This document shows, in pieces, positions 33,631 through 42,222 of a DNA stretch of 64,000 nt. The notes below the pieces were generated by a model that saw nothing but the letters and a program-made list of their open reading frames with translations, was not told the origin of the DNA and did no database searches. Origin of the DNA: Micromonospora sp. DSM 45708 (GTDB taxonomy: Bacteria > Actinomycetota > Actinomycetes > Mycobacteriales > Micromonosporaceae); assembly GCF_039566955.1 (NCBI RefSeq), contig NZ_CP154796.1:2170001-2234000 (forward strand). The letters are read 5' to 3'. Each line of letters begins with the position of its first letter. Positions within the stretch are counted from its first letter, which is position 1. Position numbers and translations under genes: made by a program.

Positions 33631-35231
33631 CGGTCCGCCGCCGACTCCTCCAGCGCCTTCCGGAGGCGACCGACCACCTCCTCGGCCTCCACCGGCGTGC
33701 AGTAGCCGGGGTCGGCGATGAAGGTACGGCCGGCCACGCCGCCGACGGTGCGGGGCACCATCCACAGGTGGAAGTGTTCGGTGCCCTCCATGCAGGAGAA
33801 GATGTGGATCCGGGGCGCCCCGGTCACCTCCTTGAGCGGGCCGGTGAACCGCCGCACCAGGGCGCCGATGCCGGCCGCCTCCTCGTCGGTGAAGTCGGCG
33901 TAGTCGAGGAAGTGCCGGCGGGACTCGATGAGCAGGGTGCCGAGCGGCCAGTACGGCGTGGGCCCGTGGCCCACCCGCCACGTTCCGTCGTCCACGAGGT
34001 GTCCGCCGGGCGGTGTCGGGAAGCCGGCCCAGGCGGGCACCGGCAGGCCGGCGTACTTGGCGCAGACGAGGCACTGGCGCTCCTGCGGCGTGCGCCCGCT
34101 GAGCAGCCGGGTGAACGGGTCGCGGACCCGGGCCAGTGGCTCCAGCTGCGCGTGCCGGCTGTACCAGGCGTCGAGTTCGGCGGCGGTCGCGGCCGGATCG
34201 GTGAGGTGCGGGGTCGCCGCGTCGGCCCAGCGGTCCCGTGCCTGCTCGCCGGTCAGGCCGCTCAGGCGGGCCACGTCCTGCCAGGACCCGCCGGTGCTGC
34301 GCAGGTAGCCGACGATCGCGTCGTGCAGTTCGGGGACCTCGGTGCCGAGCAGGCTCCACAGCCTCGGGGCCAGCGGCTCCTCCCCGTCGGGGGTGGCGAC
34401 CGCCAGGCGCAGCGCCTCGGACAGCGCCTGCAACCGCGCGGACAACGCCAGGCGGGAGAGGTCGGCCTCGGTGAAGTCCGGTGCATCCATGTGTGTCCTC
34501 ATCATTCGGTCGGGCGCACGGCCGCCCGGCTCCGGTGAGAGCCAGGCGAACAGGCGAAGTGCCGGGGAGTCGCGGCGGGCGTGGTGGACCCGCGCGTAGC
34601 CGGGCTCGGTGCGGACCAGTCGGGCGTCGAGGTCCGTCCGGTGGATCAGGCGCAGTGGCTCGTCGGGGTGCAGGGCGCCGCGCAGGACCGACTCGGCCAG
34701 GGTGTGGTGCAGGTGCACGAGGTACTCGGCCAGGGTCAGCGACCGGACGGCCAGGTGCAGTTCCCGGTGGGCGCGGGCCGGTGCCGGTGCGGCGGCCGGC
34801 TCGACCGCTGGGAGGTCGATCCGCTCCGGCAGGGGCGGCAGCACCCCGGTCACCGGCTTGAGCAGTCGGCTCAGCCCCGGTAACCGGCCCGCCGGGAAGG
34901 GACCCAACCAGGCCGCGCTGCCCGCCGGGGCGACGACCCGGGCCGGGGTCCGGGCGGTGAGGTTGGCGGGGTTGCCGAACAGGAACCGGGTCCGGGTCCA
35001 GGACCGGCGCCAGGCGTCCGCCTCCCCGTCGGACAGCCCGGCGGCGAAGCGCCGGGCGCCGCGTACCAGGTCGTCGAGGTCGACGCTGCGCAGCAGCACC
35101 AGCACGGTGCAACCGCCGGTGTCGTCCGCCGGCCGGTGCGGCTCGTGGCCCACCCAGGCGGCGCGGGCGGCGAGGAGTTCGGCCAACCGGTTCTGCGACG
35201 GTGGTCCGTCGAGGTCCACCGGGGTGCTCAC
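33627..35231 (-). CDS. HIT-like protein with long N-terminal extension
   Basis: A 534-residue protein whose last about 140 residues resemble the HIT (histidine triad) fold: a zinc-type CLVCAKYAG turn around 390, GTLLIESRRHFLDYADF, and the active-site strand EHFHLWMVPR near residue 484. Canonical HIT proteins have HxHxH; here the pattern is H-F-H-L-W, so the third histidine is Trp. GalT and Ap4A phosphorylase also vary at that position (Gln), and act as nucleotidyl transferases. The N-terminal 380 residues are unrecognised and Ala/Arg/Leu-rich. GTG/ATG couplings on both sides place it firmly in the operon. A nucleotidyl transfer or hydrolysis role is likely but unproven. Confidence 0.68.
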   Translation of the reverse strand: MSTPVDLDGPPSQNRLAELLAARAAWVGHEPHRPADDTGGCTVLVLLRSVDLDDLVRGARRFAAGLSDGEADAWRRSWTRTRFLFGNPANLTARTPARVVAPAGSAAWLGPFPAGRLPGLSRLLKPVTGVLPPLPERIDLPAVEPAAAPAPARAHRELHLAVRSLTLAEYLVHLHHTLAESVLRGALHPDEPLRLIHRTDLDARLVRTEPGYARVHHARRDSPALRLFAWLSPEPGGRAPDRMMRTHMDAPDFTEADLSRLALSARLQALSEALRLAVATPDGEEPLAPRLWSLLGTEVPELHDAIVGYLRSTGGSWQDVARLSGLTGEQARDRWADAATPHLTDPAATAAELDAWYSRHAQLEPLARVRDPFTRLLSGRTPQERQCLVCAKYAGLPVPAWAGFPTPPGGHLVDDGTWRVGHGPTPYWPLGTLLIESRRHFLDYADFTDEEAAGIGALVRRFTGPLKEVTGAPRIHIFSCMEGTEHFHLWMVPRTVGGVAGRTFIADPGYCTPVEAEEVVGRLRKALEESAADR

Positions 35232-35899
35232 CGGCCCACCGCCCGGCTGCCCGCCATGGCCACCGCGGGCTCACGCATCGTCGTCAGGACCGCCGCGACC
35301 ACCTCGTCCGGCGGCGCCGCGCCGTCGACGATCCGCACCGGCAGGTCGCGGACCTCGGCCAGGAGCGCCGCGCGCAGGTCCGTCTGCAGGCGGACGAAAT
35401 CCGCTCGGCCGACGGTCGGTCCGTAGTGCTCGAACCGGTTGACCCGGGTGCCGTCGCCGCTGCGCGCCCAGGCCGTCTCCGCCGGCACGTCCAGGTAGAG
35501 GACCCGGCCGGGCTGCGGGAACGAACGCCAGTAGTCGAACGTGGGGGTGTGCTCCACACCGAGCAGGCGGCACTTGACCAGAAGCTTGTAGTAGTACGAG
35601 TCGATGACGACCCGGTCCGCGCCGGCGGCCCGCGCCAGTTCCTCACGGAAGTACAGCACGATCGGGTTCAGCACCGACACCACGAGTTCCGGGGAGTAGC
35701 GCTTGCCGGCCCACCCGAACGCGTCGGTGATCCAGCTGCTGCGTAGCTGACGGATCAGCGGGTACGGCCCGAGGTACCGCTCGTCGTAGGAGATGACCCG
35801 CCAGCCGTGCTCGTCGTGCAGGCGGCGCAACACCGTGGACTTGCCGGCGAGGTCCGGCCCGAGCAGTGCCCAGAACCCGGTGCCGTCGGAGCGGATCAC
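35228..35899 (-). CDS. Thymidylate-kinase-like P-loop protein
   Basis: A 223-residue P-loop protein. The phosphate-binding loop is GPDLAGKST (residues 14-22); a DR/Ser-type strand VVIDSYYYK and a lid-like basic region (WARSGDGTRVNRFEHYG) follow, as in dTMP-kinase-like proteins. These phosphorylate nucleotides or other small molecules. GTG at 35899 is chosen because AAGGGAG precedes it by seven bases and it overlaps the prenyltransferase stop (GTGA); the longer open frame is a shadow. It is unlikely to be housekeeping thymidylate kinase, given location and divergence. Confidence 0.8.
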   Translation of the reverse strand: MIRSDGTGFWALLGPDLAGKSTVLRRLHDEHGWRVISYDERYLGPYPLIRQLRSSWITDAFGWAGKRYSPELVVSVLNPIVLYFREELARAAGADRVVIDSYYYKLLVKCRLLGVEHTPTFDYWRSFPQPGRVLYLDVPAETAWARSGDGTRVNRFEHYGPTVGRADFVRLQTDLRAALLAEVRDLPVRIVDGAAPPDEVVAAVLTTMREPAVAMAGSRAVGR

Positions 35900-36798
35900 G
35901 CTGATGCTCCCTTCGTCAGCCACCCGACTGCGAGATAGCTCGCGTACATCACCGGGATGTAGGCGATGGTGGGGCCCACCGGCCAGCGGGGCGCGCCGGC
36001 GACGAACCGGGACGCCGCGGCCACCGGCAACGCCAGCGGCGCCAGCGCCAGCCAGCCCCAGGCGTGCCCGGCGCCGGACTGCCACGGCCGCAGCAGTCCC
36101 AACACGATGCCGGTGGCGAGGACCGCGGCGCCGAGCGCGACGGCCGTGGTCCCCCACGGACCGAGGACCGTGCTGTACGTCCGCTCTCCGGCCCGGGGCC
36201 GGCGGGTGGCCTTGCGGCCGAACTCCAGGCACACCCCGCTGAGGGTGACCGCCACGATGGCGAGCACCCCGGCCAGGTCCGGCCGCCGCCCCTGGGCGTG
36301 CAGGAAGCCGGCGTACACGTAGATGCTGAGCAGCGGCTGGATCGGCAGGTTCACGGCGAGGTGCAGGGCCAGCCGGTCGCCGGAGGGCCAGCCGTACACC
36401 CGGTCCAGGGTGATCACCACGGCCGCGTAGCCGAGTTGCCCGGCCAGCGCGGCCAGGACCACGCCCCGGCCGGCGTTGAGCAGCAGCAGGGCGGCGGCGC
36501 CGAGGGCGACGAGGAGCATCAGGTCCCGCTCCCGGACCACACCGGCGGGCAACGGCCGGTGGGGGTGGTGCCGGCGGTCGTACTCGTGGTCCCGGATGTC
36601 GTCCATGGCCCGCAGCAGCAGCATGCCGACCACCAGCGTGACCGCGGTGACGGCGAGCCCGCCGTCGGGACGCCAGCGTGGCACCTCGGTGACCGCCGCG
36701 AAGAGGGCGGTCAGGCCGATCGCCCAGGAGAGCATGAACGGCAGGTGGACCGCCGGCGGGTACGCGGCGGCCACGTACCGCCCCCAGCGGCCGGTCAC
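35896..36798 (-). CDS. UbiA-family prenyltransferase-like membrane protein
   Basis: A 300-residue polytopic membrane protein with eight to nine spans. The first aspartate-rich motif of UbiA enzymes is present as R-A-M-D66-D67-I-R-D70-H-E-Y-D74 followed by RPLPAGVV, the usual location and spacing. The second Asp motif is not obvious; LEFGRKATRRPRAGE occupies its place. UbiA enzymes transfer prenyl chains, or sugars or phospholipid-type groups, to an acceptor at the membrane. The GTG at 36798 overlaps the upstream stop (GTGA). The prenyl donor and acceptor are unknown; the lactone made by the AfsA module is a candidate acceptor. Confidence 0.82.
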   Translation of the reverse strand: MTGRWGRYVAAAYPPAVHLPFMLSWAIGLTALFAAVTEVPRWRPDGGLAVTAVTLVVGMLLLRAMDDIRDHEYDRRHHPHRPLPAGVVRERDLMLLVALGAAALLLLNAGRGVVLAALAGQLGYAAVVITLDRVYGWPSGDRLALHLAVNLPIQPLLSIYVYAGFLHAQGRRPDLAGVLAIVAVTLSGVCLEFGRKATRRPRAGERTYSTVLGPWGTTAVALGAAVLATGIVLGLLRPWQSGAGHAWGWLALAPLALPVAAASRFVAGAPRWPVGPTIAYIPVMYASYLAVGWLTKGASA

Positions 36799-39521
36799 CG
36801 GACTCCGTCCAGGATCCGCACCGTGCCGGCCGTGCCGTCCACCTCGATGAGGCTGCCGTCGGTGATCCGGGCGGTGGCCCGGTCCACCGCCACCACGGTG
36901 GGGATGCCGAGCATGCGTCCGGTGATGGCGGTGTGCGACAGCAGGGTGCCCCGTTCCACCACCAGCGCCTTGGCCGAGAGCATCAGGTACAGCCAGCCGG
37001 GGTCGGTCTCCCGGGCGATCAGGATGTGGTCGCGGCACTGCTCGGCGTCGATCGACGGTTCGAGCACGATCTTGGCCGGGCCGCGGACGACGCCGGAGCT
37101 GGAGGCCAGTCCGGTGAGGACGTCCGTGTCCGGTCCGACGGGTGTGCCGGGCCCGGACGCGGCAGCGCCGCCGGTGGCGCGCACGCCGGCCAGGGCCACC
37201 GCGAGCGGCAGGTCGGGATCGGTGCGCAGCCGGGTGGGCAGCGGGTCGGTGTCCGTCCAGCGGGCCCGCTCGGCGGCCCGGACCGCGGCCAGCCCGCGCA
37301 GGTCCGCGCCGGCGAGGGTGCCGTCGAAGGCGCCCAGCACCTCGTCGACGGTGAGGTCGACGACGTCGCCCGGCCGGTCCAGGCGGCCCTGCGCGGCCAG
37401 CTCCGCACCGAGGCGCATGAGCAGCACCCGGGAGTCGCCGAAGAGCTGGCTCCGGCAGAACCGGGTGTCCTCCCGAACGTTGATCAACGCACGCATGGTT
37501 CGGCCCAGGCCCCGCAGCACGGCGCGTTTCACCGGGTTCCGGCACCGCTCGCGCAGCTCGCGTACCGCCTGCTCGTGCGCCTGACGCCCGGCGGCGCGGC
37601 TGGCCGCCACGGTGAGTCCCCGGGTCAGGTAGGCCCGCACCGGCTGGAGGACGCTCCACGGCTCGTCCCGTGGGGCGGGCGTCTCCAGCTTGAGGTCGTG
37701 CATGCCCCGGTCGCCGTGGTGGCGGAGGTGTTCGCGCAGCGCCGCCAGGAACCGTGCGCCGTGGCGGCCGGCGACCAGGTCGTCCCAGACCTGCCCCGGG
37801 TCCGCGCCGGACCGCAGCGCCGCCTGCGTGTCCGGGTCCTCGGCGGCGGTCGCCGCCAGGGCGATCGCCGAGTGCAGCGCGGCGGTGGAGCGGTTCTCCG
37901 GACCGCCGCACAGCAGCCCGTTGAGCAGGCTGCGGTCCGCTCCCGGCACCCACCGGCGCAGCAGCCCGTCGGTCGCCCGGGTCGCGGTGAACAGGAAGAT
38001 CCCGTTGACCAGGGTGACCCCCCACCGGCGGCTCACCTGCACCCACAGCGTCCGGTAGGCGTCGACCATCTCGCGCGGACGCCTGGCCGCCACGTCGGCG
38101 AGGCCCGCGTGGTGTCCGTCCCACCAGCGGAGGAAGCGGCGGACCCGCCACGGGTGCACGACCAGCCGGGCGAGGATCTCCAGCACGTCGAGTGCGTCGG
38201 TGAGTCGGGAGCCGCGCCGCCCGCCCGGCGCGCCGTCGCGCCGGGCCGTCGTCCCGTCGCGTCCGGTGCCGGTCGCGGCCAGCCCGAGGGACCGTTCCCA
38301 GGTGGACCAGAGAGGGCGGAAGCACCGGATCATGCTGTGCAGGTGGTACCAGCAGTCGAGTTGGTAGTAGATCCGGCCGTCGAGGTGCCCGATCATCCGC
38401 CGCAGGGTCGGTCGCTCGCGCCGCAGGGTGCGGGCGGGCACGCCCATCCGCCGGTAGAGGTCGGTGAACCCGACCTCGTACAGTTCCCGGGCCACGGAGT
38501 AGGTCAGTGCGCAGCTGATGCCCGGGAAGCTCTCGGTGACGTTGTTGTTGTCCCAGAGCAGTGCCGGGGTTGCCGCCTGGTCCGGGGTGTGTTCCGGTGT
38601 CGCGACCGGCCGCGCCTGGACCAGGTGGATCGCGCCGTCCCCGGTGATCGTGCCCTCGATGTCCTGTGGCGCGTGGAAGCGGGCCTCGACCCGTCCCGCC
38701 AGCTCCGCGATCGCCGCCAGGTCGGCGTCCGTGAGCACCGGCTCGGTGGCCAGTTCCGGGGGTACCGGTAGGTCGACGGGCCCCTGGTCGTGACGGGCCG
38801 GGTCCCACCCGACCGACCTGGTCTTGACCGTCACGTGGGGCTCGACCGCGCCGGTCGCCGGGTCCACGAAAAAGTGGTCGACATCGGCTTTCTCCTGGAC
38901 CACCCCTTCGCCGATGCCATATGCGGCGGCGATCACCAGCCGCGCCGCGCCGTCGCGTGGATCGCGGGTGAACGCGACGAATGACCGGGTGCCCATGGCC
39001 ATTCGTTGAATCCCGACCGCGATTCGCGCGGCGAACGGGGCGTGGCCCCGGCGGGCGCGGTAGAGCACTGCTTCCGGGTTGAACGCGGACGCCCAGCAGG
39101 CGACGAGTCGTTCGGTGACTCCGGCCCGCCCAACGTACAGGAAACTGTCACTGAGCCCGGCGAACGGATCCTCCGCCGAATCTTCGCCCGACTCCTGCTG
39201 ATTCGGTCGAGGCACCGCGCACGCACGCACCGCCACCAGTTCATCCGGTCCGGCGATCTCGTCGAAGTGCGTGCCTATTTCATCGAGAAGCTCTGATGGA
39301 ATTGTCAGGTTCCGGACTCTCCGCCGAAGCTCTTCCGCGCGCGTGAGCAGCGCCGCCGTCGACTCGGTCGACACGGCTCGGGCATCGGTCAGGACAGGGC
39401 CGACGACCTGGTCGAATACGGTCGCGGGCACACACAGCAACGGCGGTACGGGAAATCCGTCCCGGGCCAGCTCGGCCTGCCTGGCGAACTTGTGGCCCAC
39501 CAGCTCCGGGTCGATAATCAT
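36795..39521 (-). CDS. PEP-synthase/rifampin-phosphotransferase-like dikinase
   Basis: A 908-residue protein with the layout of a three-domain ATP-dependent dikinase: an ATP-grasp PPDK N-terminal domain (about 1-310, with AVRACAVPR, AAYGIGEGVVQ and IHLVQARPVA), a middle domain of about 480 unrecognised residues, and a C-terminal phosphohistidine domain with H863 in GTLLSHTAITGRMLGIP. PEP synthase and rifampin phosphotransferase share this design; the middle domain binds the phosphate acceptor and here is unlike the PEP synthase version, suggesting a small-molecule substrate. The ATG at 39521 is used; an upstream GTG at 39545 lacks a ribosome site. It is the first gene of the 11-gene operon. 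Confidence 0.85.
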   Translation of the reverse strand: MIIDPELVGHKFARQAELARDGFPVPPLLCVPATVFDQVVGPVLTDARAVSTESTAALLTRAEELRRRVRNLTIPSELLDEIGTHFDEIAGPDELVAVRACAVPRPNQQESGEDSAEDPFAGLSDSFLYVGRAGVTERLVACWASAFNPEAVLYRARRGHAPFAARIAVGIQRMAMGTRSFVAFTRDPRDGAARLVIAAAYGIGEGVVQEKADVDHFFVDPATGAVEPHVTVKTRSVGWDPARHDQGPVDLPVPPELATEPVLTDADLAAIAELAGRVEARFHAPQDIEGTITGDGAIHLVQARPVATPEHTPDQAATPALLWDNNNVTESFPGISCALTYSVARELYEVGFTDLYRRMGVPARTLRRERPTLRRMIGHLDGRIYYQLDCWYHLHSMIRCFRPLWSTWERSLGLAATGTGRDGTTARRDGAPGGRRGSRLTDALDVLEILARLVVHPWRVRRFLRWWDGHHAGLADVAARRPREMVDAYRTLWVQVSRRWGVTLVNGIFLFTATRATDGLLRRWVPGADRSLLNGLLCGGPENRSTAALHSAIALAATAAEDPDTQAALRSGADPGQVWDDLVAGRHGARFLAALREHLRHHGDRGMHDLKLETPAPRDEPWSVLQPVRAYLTRGLTVAASRAAGRQAHEQAVRELRERCRNPVKRAVLRGLGRTMRALINVREDTRFCRSQLFGDSRVLLMRLGAELAAQGRLDRPGDVVDLTVDEVLGAFDGTLAGADLRGLAAVRAAERARWTDTDPLPTRLRTDPDLPLAVALAGVRATGGAAASGPGTPVGPDTDVLTGLASSSGVVRGPAKIVLEPSIDAEQCRDHILIARETDPGWLYLMLSAKALVVERGTLLSHTAITGRMLGIPTVVAVDRATARITDGSLIEVDGTAGTVRILDGVR

Positions 39522-40346
39522 CGATCCACTTTTGACTAACCACACACTGCTGGGCCTTCCTCACGCATGCGGAATTAGCCCGACTGTCCGCCGGGTGGGC
39601 GCGTCGCACATTCGCGGTGATCATGCACGACGTGGATCTCCGATTCAAGGCCCGAAACAGAAAGCCGTGCGGATCCGCAACCTGAGGTGTCCAGACAGGT
39701 CCGACAAAACGCGATGACGTGTGAACCCGGTGTCACGCCCTGTCCGCCGGATGGGCGCAGCTCGTTGATGCCGCATTCCCACTGTTTGCGGGGGAGGGTG
39801 GAGAAAACGGCAGGGCAATGCCGGACAGCAGCGACGAACCGGGCGTCCGAACTCGACGCTCCGCCGAATTTTGTTTGCCATCGGGATTACCGATGCGGCT
39901 ATACGTCGCTGACGTGCGCCGATGCGGGATATCCGCGGGGCGGAGCCCGGCGGGTGGGCGGGCCGGCTACCGGTCGTAGCGGACCCGACCGGTGTGGTCG
40001 TCCTCGACGACCGGTCCGTCGGCGCGGGAAGAGCGGCGGCGGCTCCCGTGCCGGCCGGGTGGGCGGCGCGGGCAGCCGGTGCCGCCCTCCGCTACGCCGG
40101 TGCGCCGGCCCGGACCGCCGCCGAGGCGGCCCGGGCGAAGACCCGCACCGTCGTGGTCACGTACCCGGCGGTGCGGGCGGACCGGGCCGTCGTGGTCCCC
40201 GACGGCCCGGCAGAACGGGTCGGCCGCCCGGTCGACGCGGGCGGGGACGGGCCGGCGGGCCGGCCGGTTCCGGACGGCGCGCCGGCCCGGTCCGCCGTCC
40301 GGCGACGGCGCGTTCGCCGCGACGTCCGGTGGTCACCGACCCGATG
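39522..40346. other. 825-bp gap upstream of the butenolide operon
   Basis: The left half (39522-39900) is AT-richer and should hold the operon promoter. The right half (about 39920-40340) has a plus-strand frame with strikingly high third-position GC and protein-like stretches (VVADPTGVVVLDDRSVG, RTVVVTYPAVRADRAVVVPD) but no ribosome site, and the frame then runs into the antisense of the MbtH gene. It may be an eroded gene remnant; no family recognised. Confidence 0.4.
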
Positions 40347-40562
40347 TCAGCCAGCCGCCTCGGTGGCCGTGACGAGGCTGGTCGGGCGCATGTCGGTCCA
40401 GTTCTCCTCCACGTACGTCAGGCACGTCTGACGGGAACTGGCCTCGACCACGGTGCGCCAGCCCTCGGGCACCTCGATGTCCGCCGGCCACAGCGAGTGC
40501 TGGTTCTCGTCGTTGACCAGCACCAGGTAGTTGGCTTCCTCGTTCTCGAACGGGTTCGTCAT
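40347..40562 (-). CDS. MbtH-like protein
   Basis: A 71-residue MbtH protein: MTNPFENEEANYLVLVNDENQ, here split as N-terminal NPFE and N-D-E-N-Q, then HSLWPADIEVPEGWRTV and the signature NWTDMRP. MbtH proteins bind NRPS adenylation domains and are needed for their folding or activity. The ATG at 40562 follows GGAAGGAAAG. It lies downstream of the A-PCP and C-domain genes on the same strand, which fits service to that adenylation domain. Confidence 0.96.
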   Translation of the reverse strand: MTNPFENEEANYLVLVNDENQHSLWPADIEVPEGWRTVVEASSRQTCLTYVEENWTDMRPTSLVTATEAAG

Positions 40563-40851
40563 GACTTTCCTTCCGTGTCGCTGAGCGGATACGGTCGCGT
40601 CGTCCGCGCCGGGTCCGAGGAGACCTGTCGAATCGCCGTGGTGAAACGCCACATTCGACCGCCATGTCATGGTAATGACCGCCGTGGTGTCGTTTCCATC
40701 TCGCGAATTGCCGAACCGGATGGCGACGGCGGCGGGTTCCGGTGCCGGCCGGGCCGGGCCGACGGCGAGCGGGCGAGGTCGTCACGCCGGTCGAACGCAG
40801 GCCTGCCGGCTCGGCAGACCTGCGCTCGGCGGTCGGGTGCGCGATGCCGCG

Positions 40852-42222
40852 TCAGCTCAGCCTCAGCGGCGCGTCCGGCGAGGAGCTGAAGGTCCGGGCG
40901 ATCTCCTCGAAGTTCGCGGCCATCGAGGCGATGGTCTCCTCGTGGAACAGGTTCCGCTTGAAGGAGAGCGACACCGACGCGTCACCCGACGGCCCCCTGG
41001 TCAGCGTCCACAGCGCACCGTCCGGCACGGCGGACTTCCGCGGCTGGAGACCCGTCATCCGCGGTATCCGGCCGTACTTCAGCTCTCCCGGTGCCGCGAC
41101 GTACTGCTGCTGGTCGGGAACGGCCTGGAACACGGCCGCCGCCGCGTTGTCGGAAGCGGCCGTCCGCATCAGCTCCGGAGCCTGCCCGAAGATCTCCAGG
41201 GTCGGCATCTCGTGCGAGAACGCTTCGAGGCAGGTGGTCCGGGTCCTCTTGAGCAGATCCTCGAACGACCCGCACCCGGCCAGGTCGGTGCGAAGTGGCA
41301 GGAAGTTGAAGAGCGGGCCGACGGTGTTCTCGAACAGTTGCCCGCCACGCCCCGGCGTGAACGTCGCGATGACGACGTCGGTGGCGCCGGTCAGCCGGTG
41401 CACGAGCAGCTTGTACATCGCGACCAGCGTCATGAACCGCGTGGCGCGGTAGGTTCTGGCCAGCCGGTCGATGTTCGAGAAGACCTCGTCCGGGATCACG
41501 AACCAGTGCGCGGCGGTCGACTCGGGAAGGTTCGCGGACCGTGGGATGTCCGTGGGGAGCGCCGAGAACAGCCCGCCGTCCAGCTTGCGACGCCAGTACT
41601 CCCGCTTGGCCTCCGTGCCCGCACCGCCCCCGGTGCGCTGCCAGTCGGCGAACTCCCGGAACTGCGGTGCCGCCGGCAGGTCCGGGACGGTGTGACCGGT
41701 CCTCGCCGCGTACCGGTTGGCCAGGTCGCGGATGACCACCTCGATGGACATGCCGTCGGAGACGATGTGATGGATCATCAGCACCAGGACCGTGTCCTGG
41801 TCGTCGAACCTGCCCAGCACGACACGCAGCGCGGGCGTCTCGTCCGCGCCGATCGTCTCGTTCTCGACCTCCCCGCGCAGCGCGTCGGCCCGGTCTTCGC
41901 GCGCTGCCTCGGGCGTCTCCGAAAGGTCGCGGATCTCCACGCTCACCGGACCGGGTGGCGAGATCTCCTGGTGTCGGTTCCCGGCCGTGCCGACGATGCG
42001 CGTCCGGAGCGACTCGTGCCGCTTGACGACGTCCTGCAGGGCTTCGCGCAGTGCGGCGACGTCGATCGGCCCGCCCGTGACGCGCCACGCGTCCACCACG
42101 TGGTACCGGGGACCGAACGGGCCGTCGTCACTGCCGTGATCGAATACGTCGACGAACTGGTGGTTCAGCGACAGCGGGATCGTCTCGGGCGCGTCGACAC
42201 CTGTGGTCCTAGTGGGGCTCAT
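40852..42222 (-). CDS. Stand-alone NRPS condensation domain
   Basis: A 456-residue condensation-domain protein. The catalytic HHxxxDG motif is HHIVSDG (H151-G157). Other C-domain landmarks are LRTRIVGTAGN (C2 region), YAARTG, FADWQR and VGPLFNFLPLRTDL (C5 region). It joins an acyl or aminoacyl group on one carrier protein to a nucleophile. The ATG at 42222 overlaps the A-PCP gene by 14 bases, so the two are co-expressed. Donor carrier may be the A-PCP, acceptor the PCP-C protein at 53081, or a small soluble amine. Confidence 0.92.
   Translation of the reverse strand: MSPTRTTGVDAPETIPLSLNHQFVDVFDHGSDDGPFGPRYHVVDAWRVTGGPIDVAALREALQDVVKRHESLRTRIVGTAGNRHQEISPPGPVSVEIRDLSETPEAAREDRADALRGEVENETIGADETPALRVVLGRFDDQDTVLVLMIHHIVSDGMSIEVVIRDLANRYAARTGHTVPDLPAAPQFREFADWQRTGGGAGTEAKREYWRRKLDGGLFSALPTDIPRSANLPESTAAHWFVIPDEVFSNIDRLARTYRATRFMTLVAMYKLLVHRLTGATDVVIATFTPGRGGQLFENTVGPLFNFLPLRTDLAGCGSFEDLLKRTRTTCLEAFSHEMPTLEIFGQAPELMRTAASDNAAAAVFQAVPDQQQYVAAPGELKYGRIPRMTGLQPRKSAVPDGALWTLTRGPSGDASVSLSFKRNLFHEETIASMAANFEEIARTFSSSPDAPLRLS

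Noticed and set aside
36795..38808. Overlapping long frame 35896-38808 as a larger prenyltransferase fusion
   Set aside because: The membrane protein begins at the GTG at 36798; upstream residues are low-complexity Arg/Pro/Gly from the wrong frame of the dikinase gene.
39521..39545. TTA codon at the start of the dikinase gene as a bldA control point
   Set aside because: It lies between an alternative GTG at 39545 and the preferred ATG at 39521, so it is probably untranslated.
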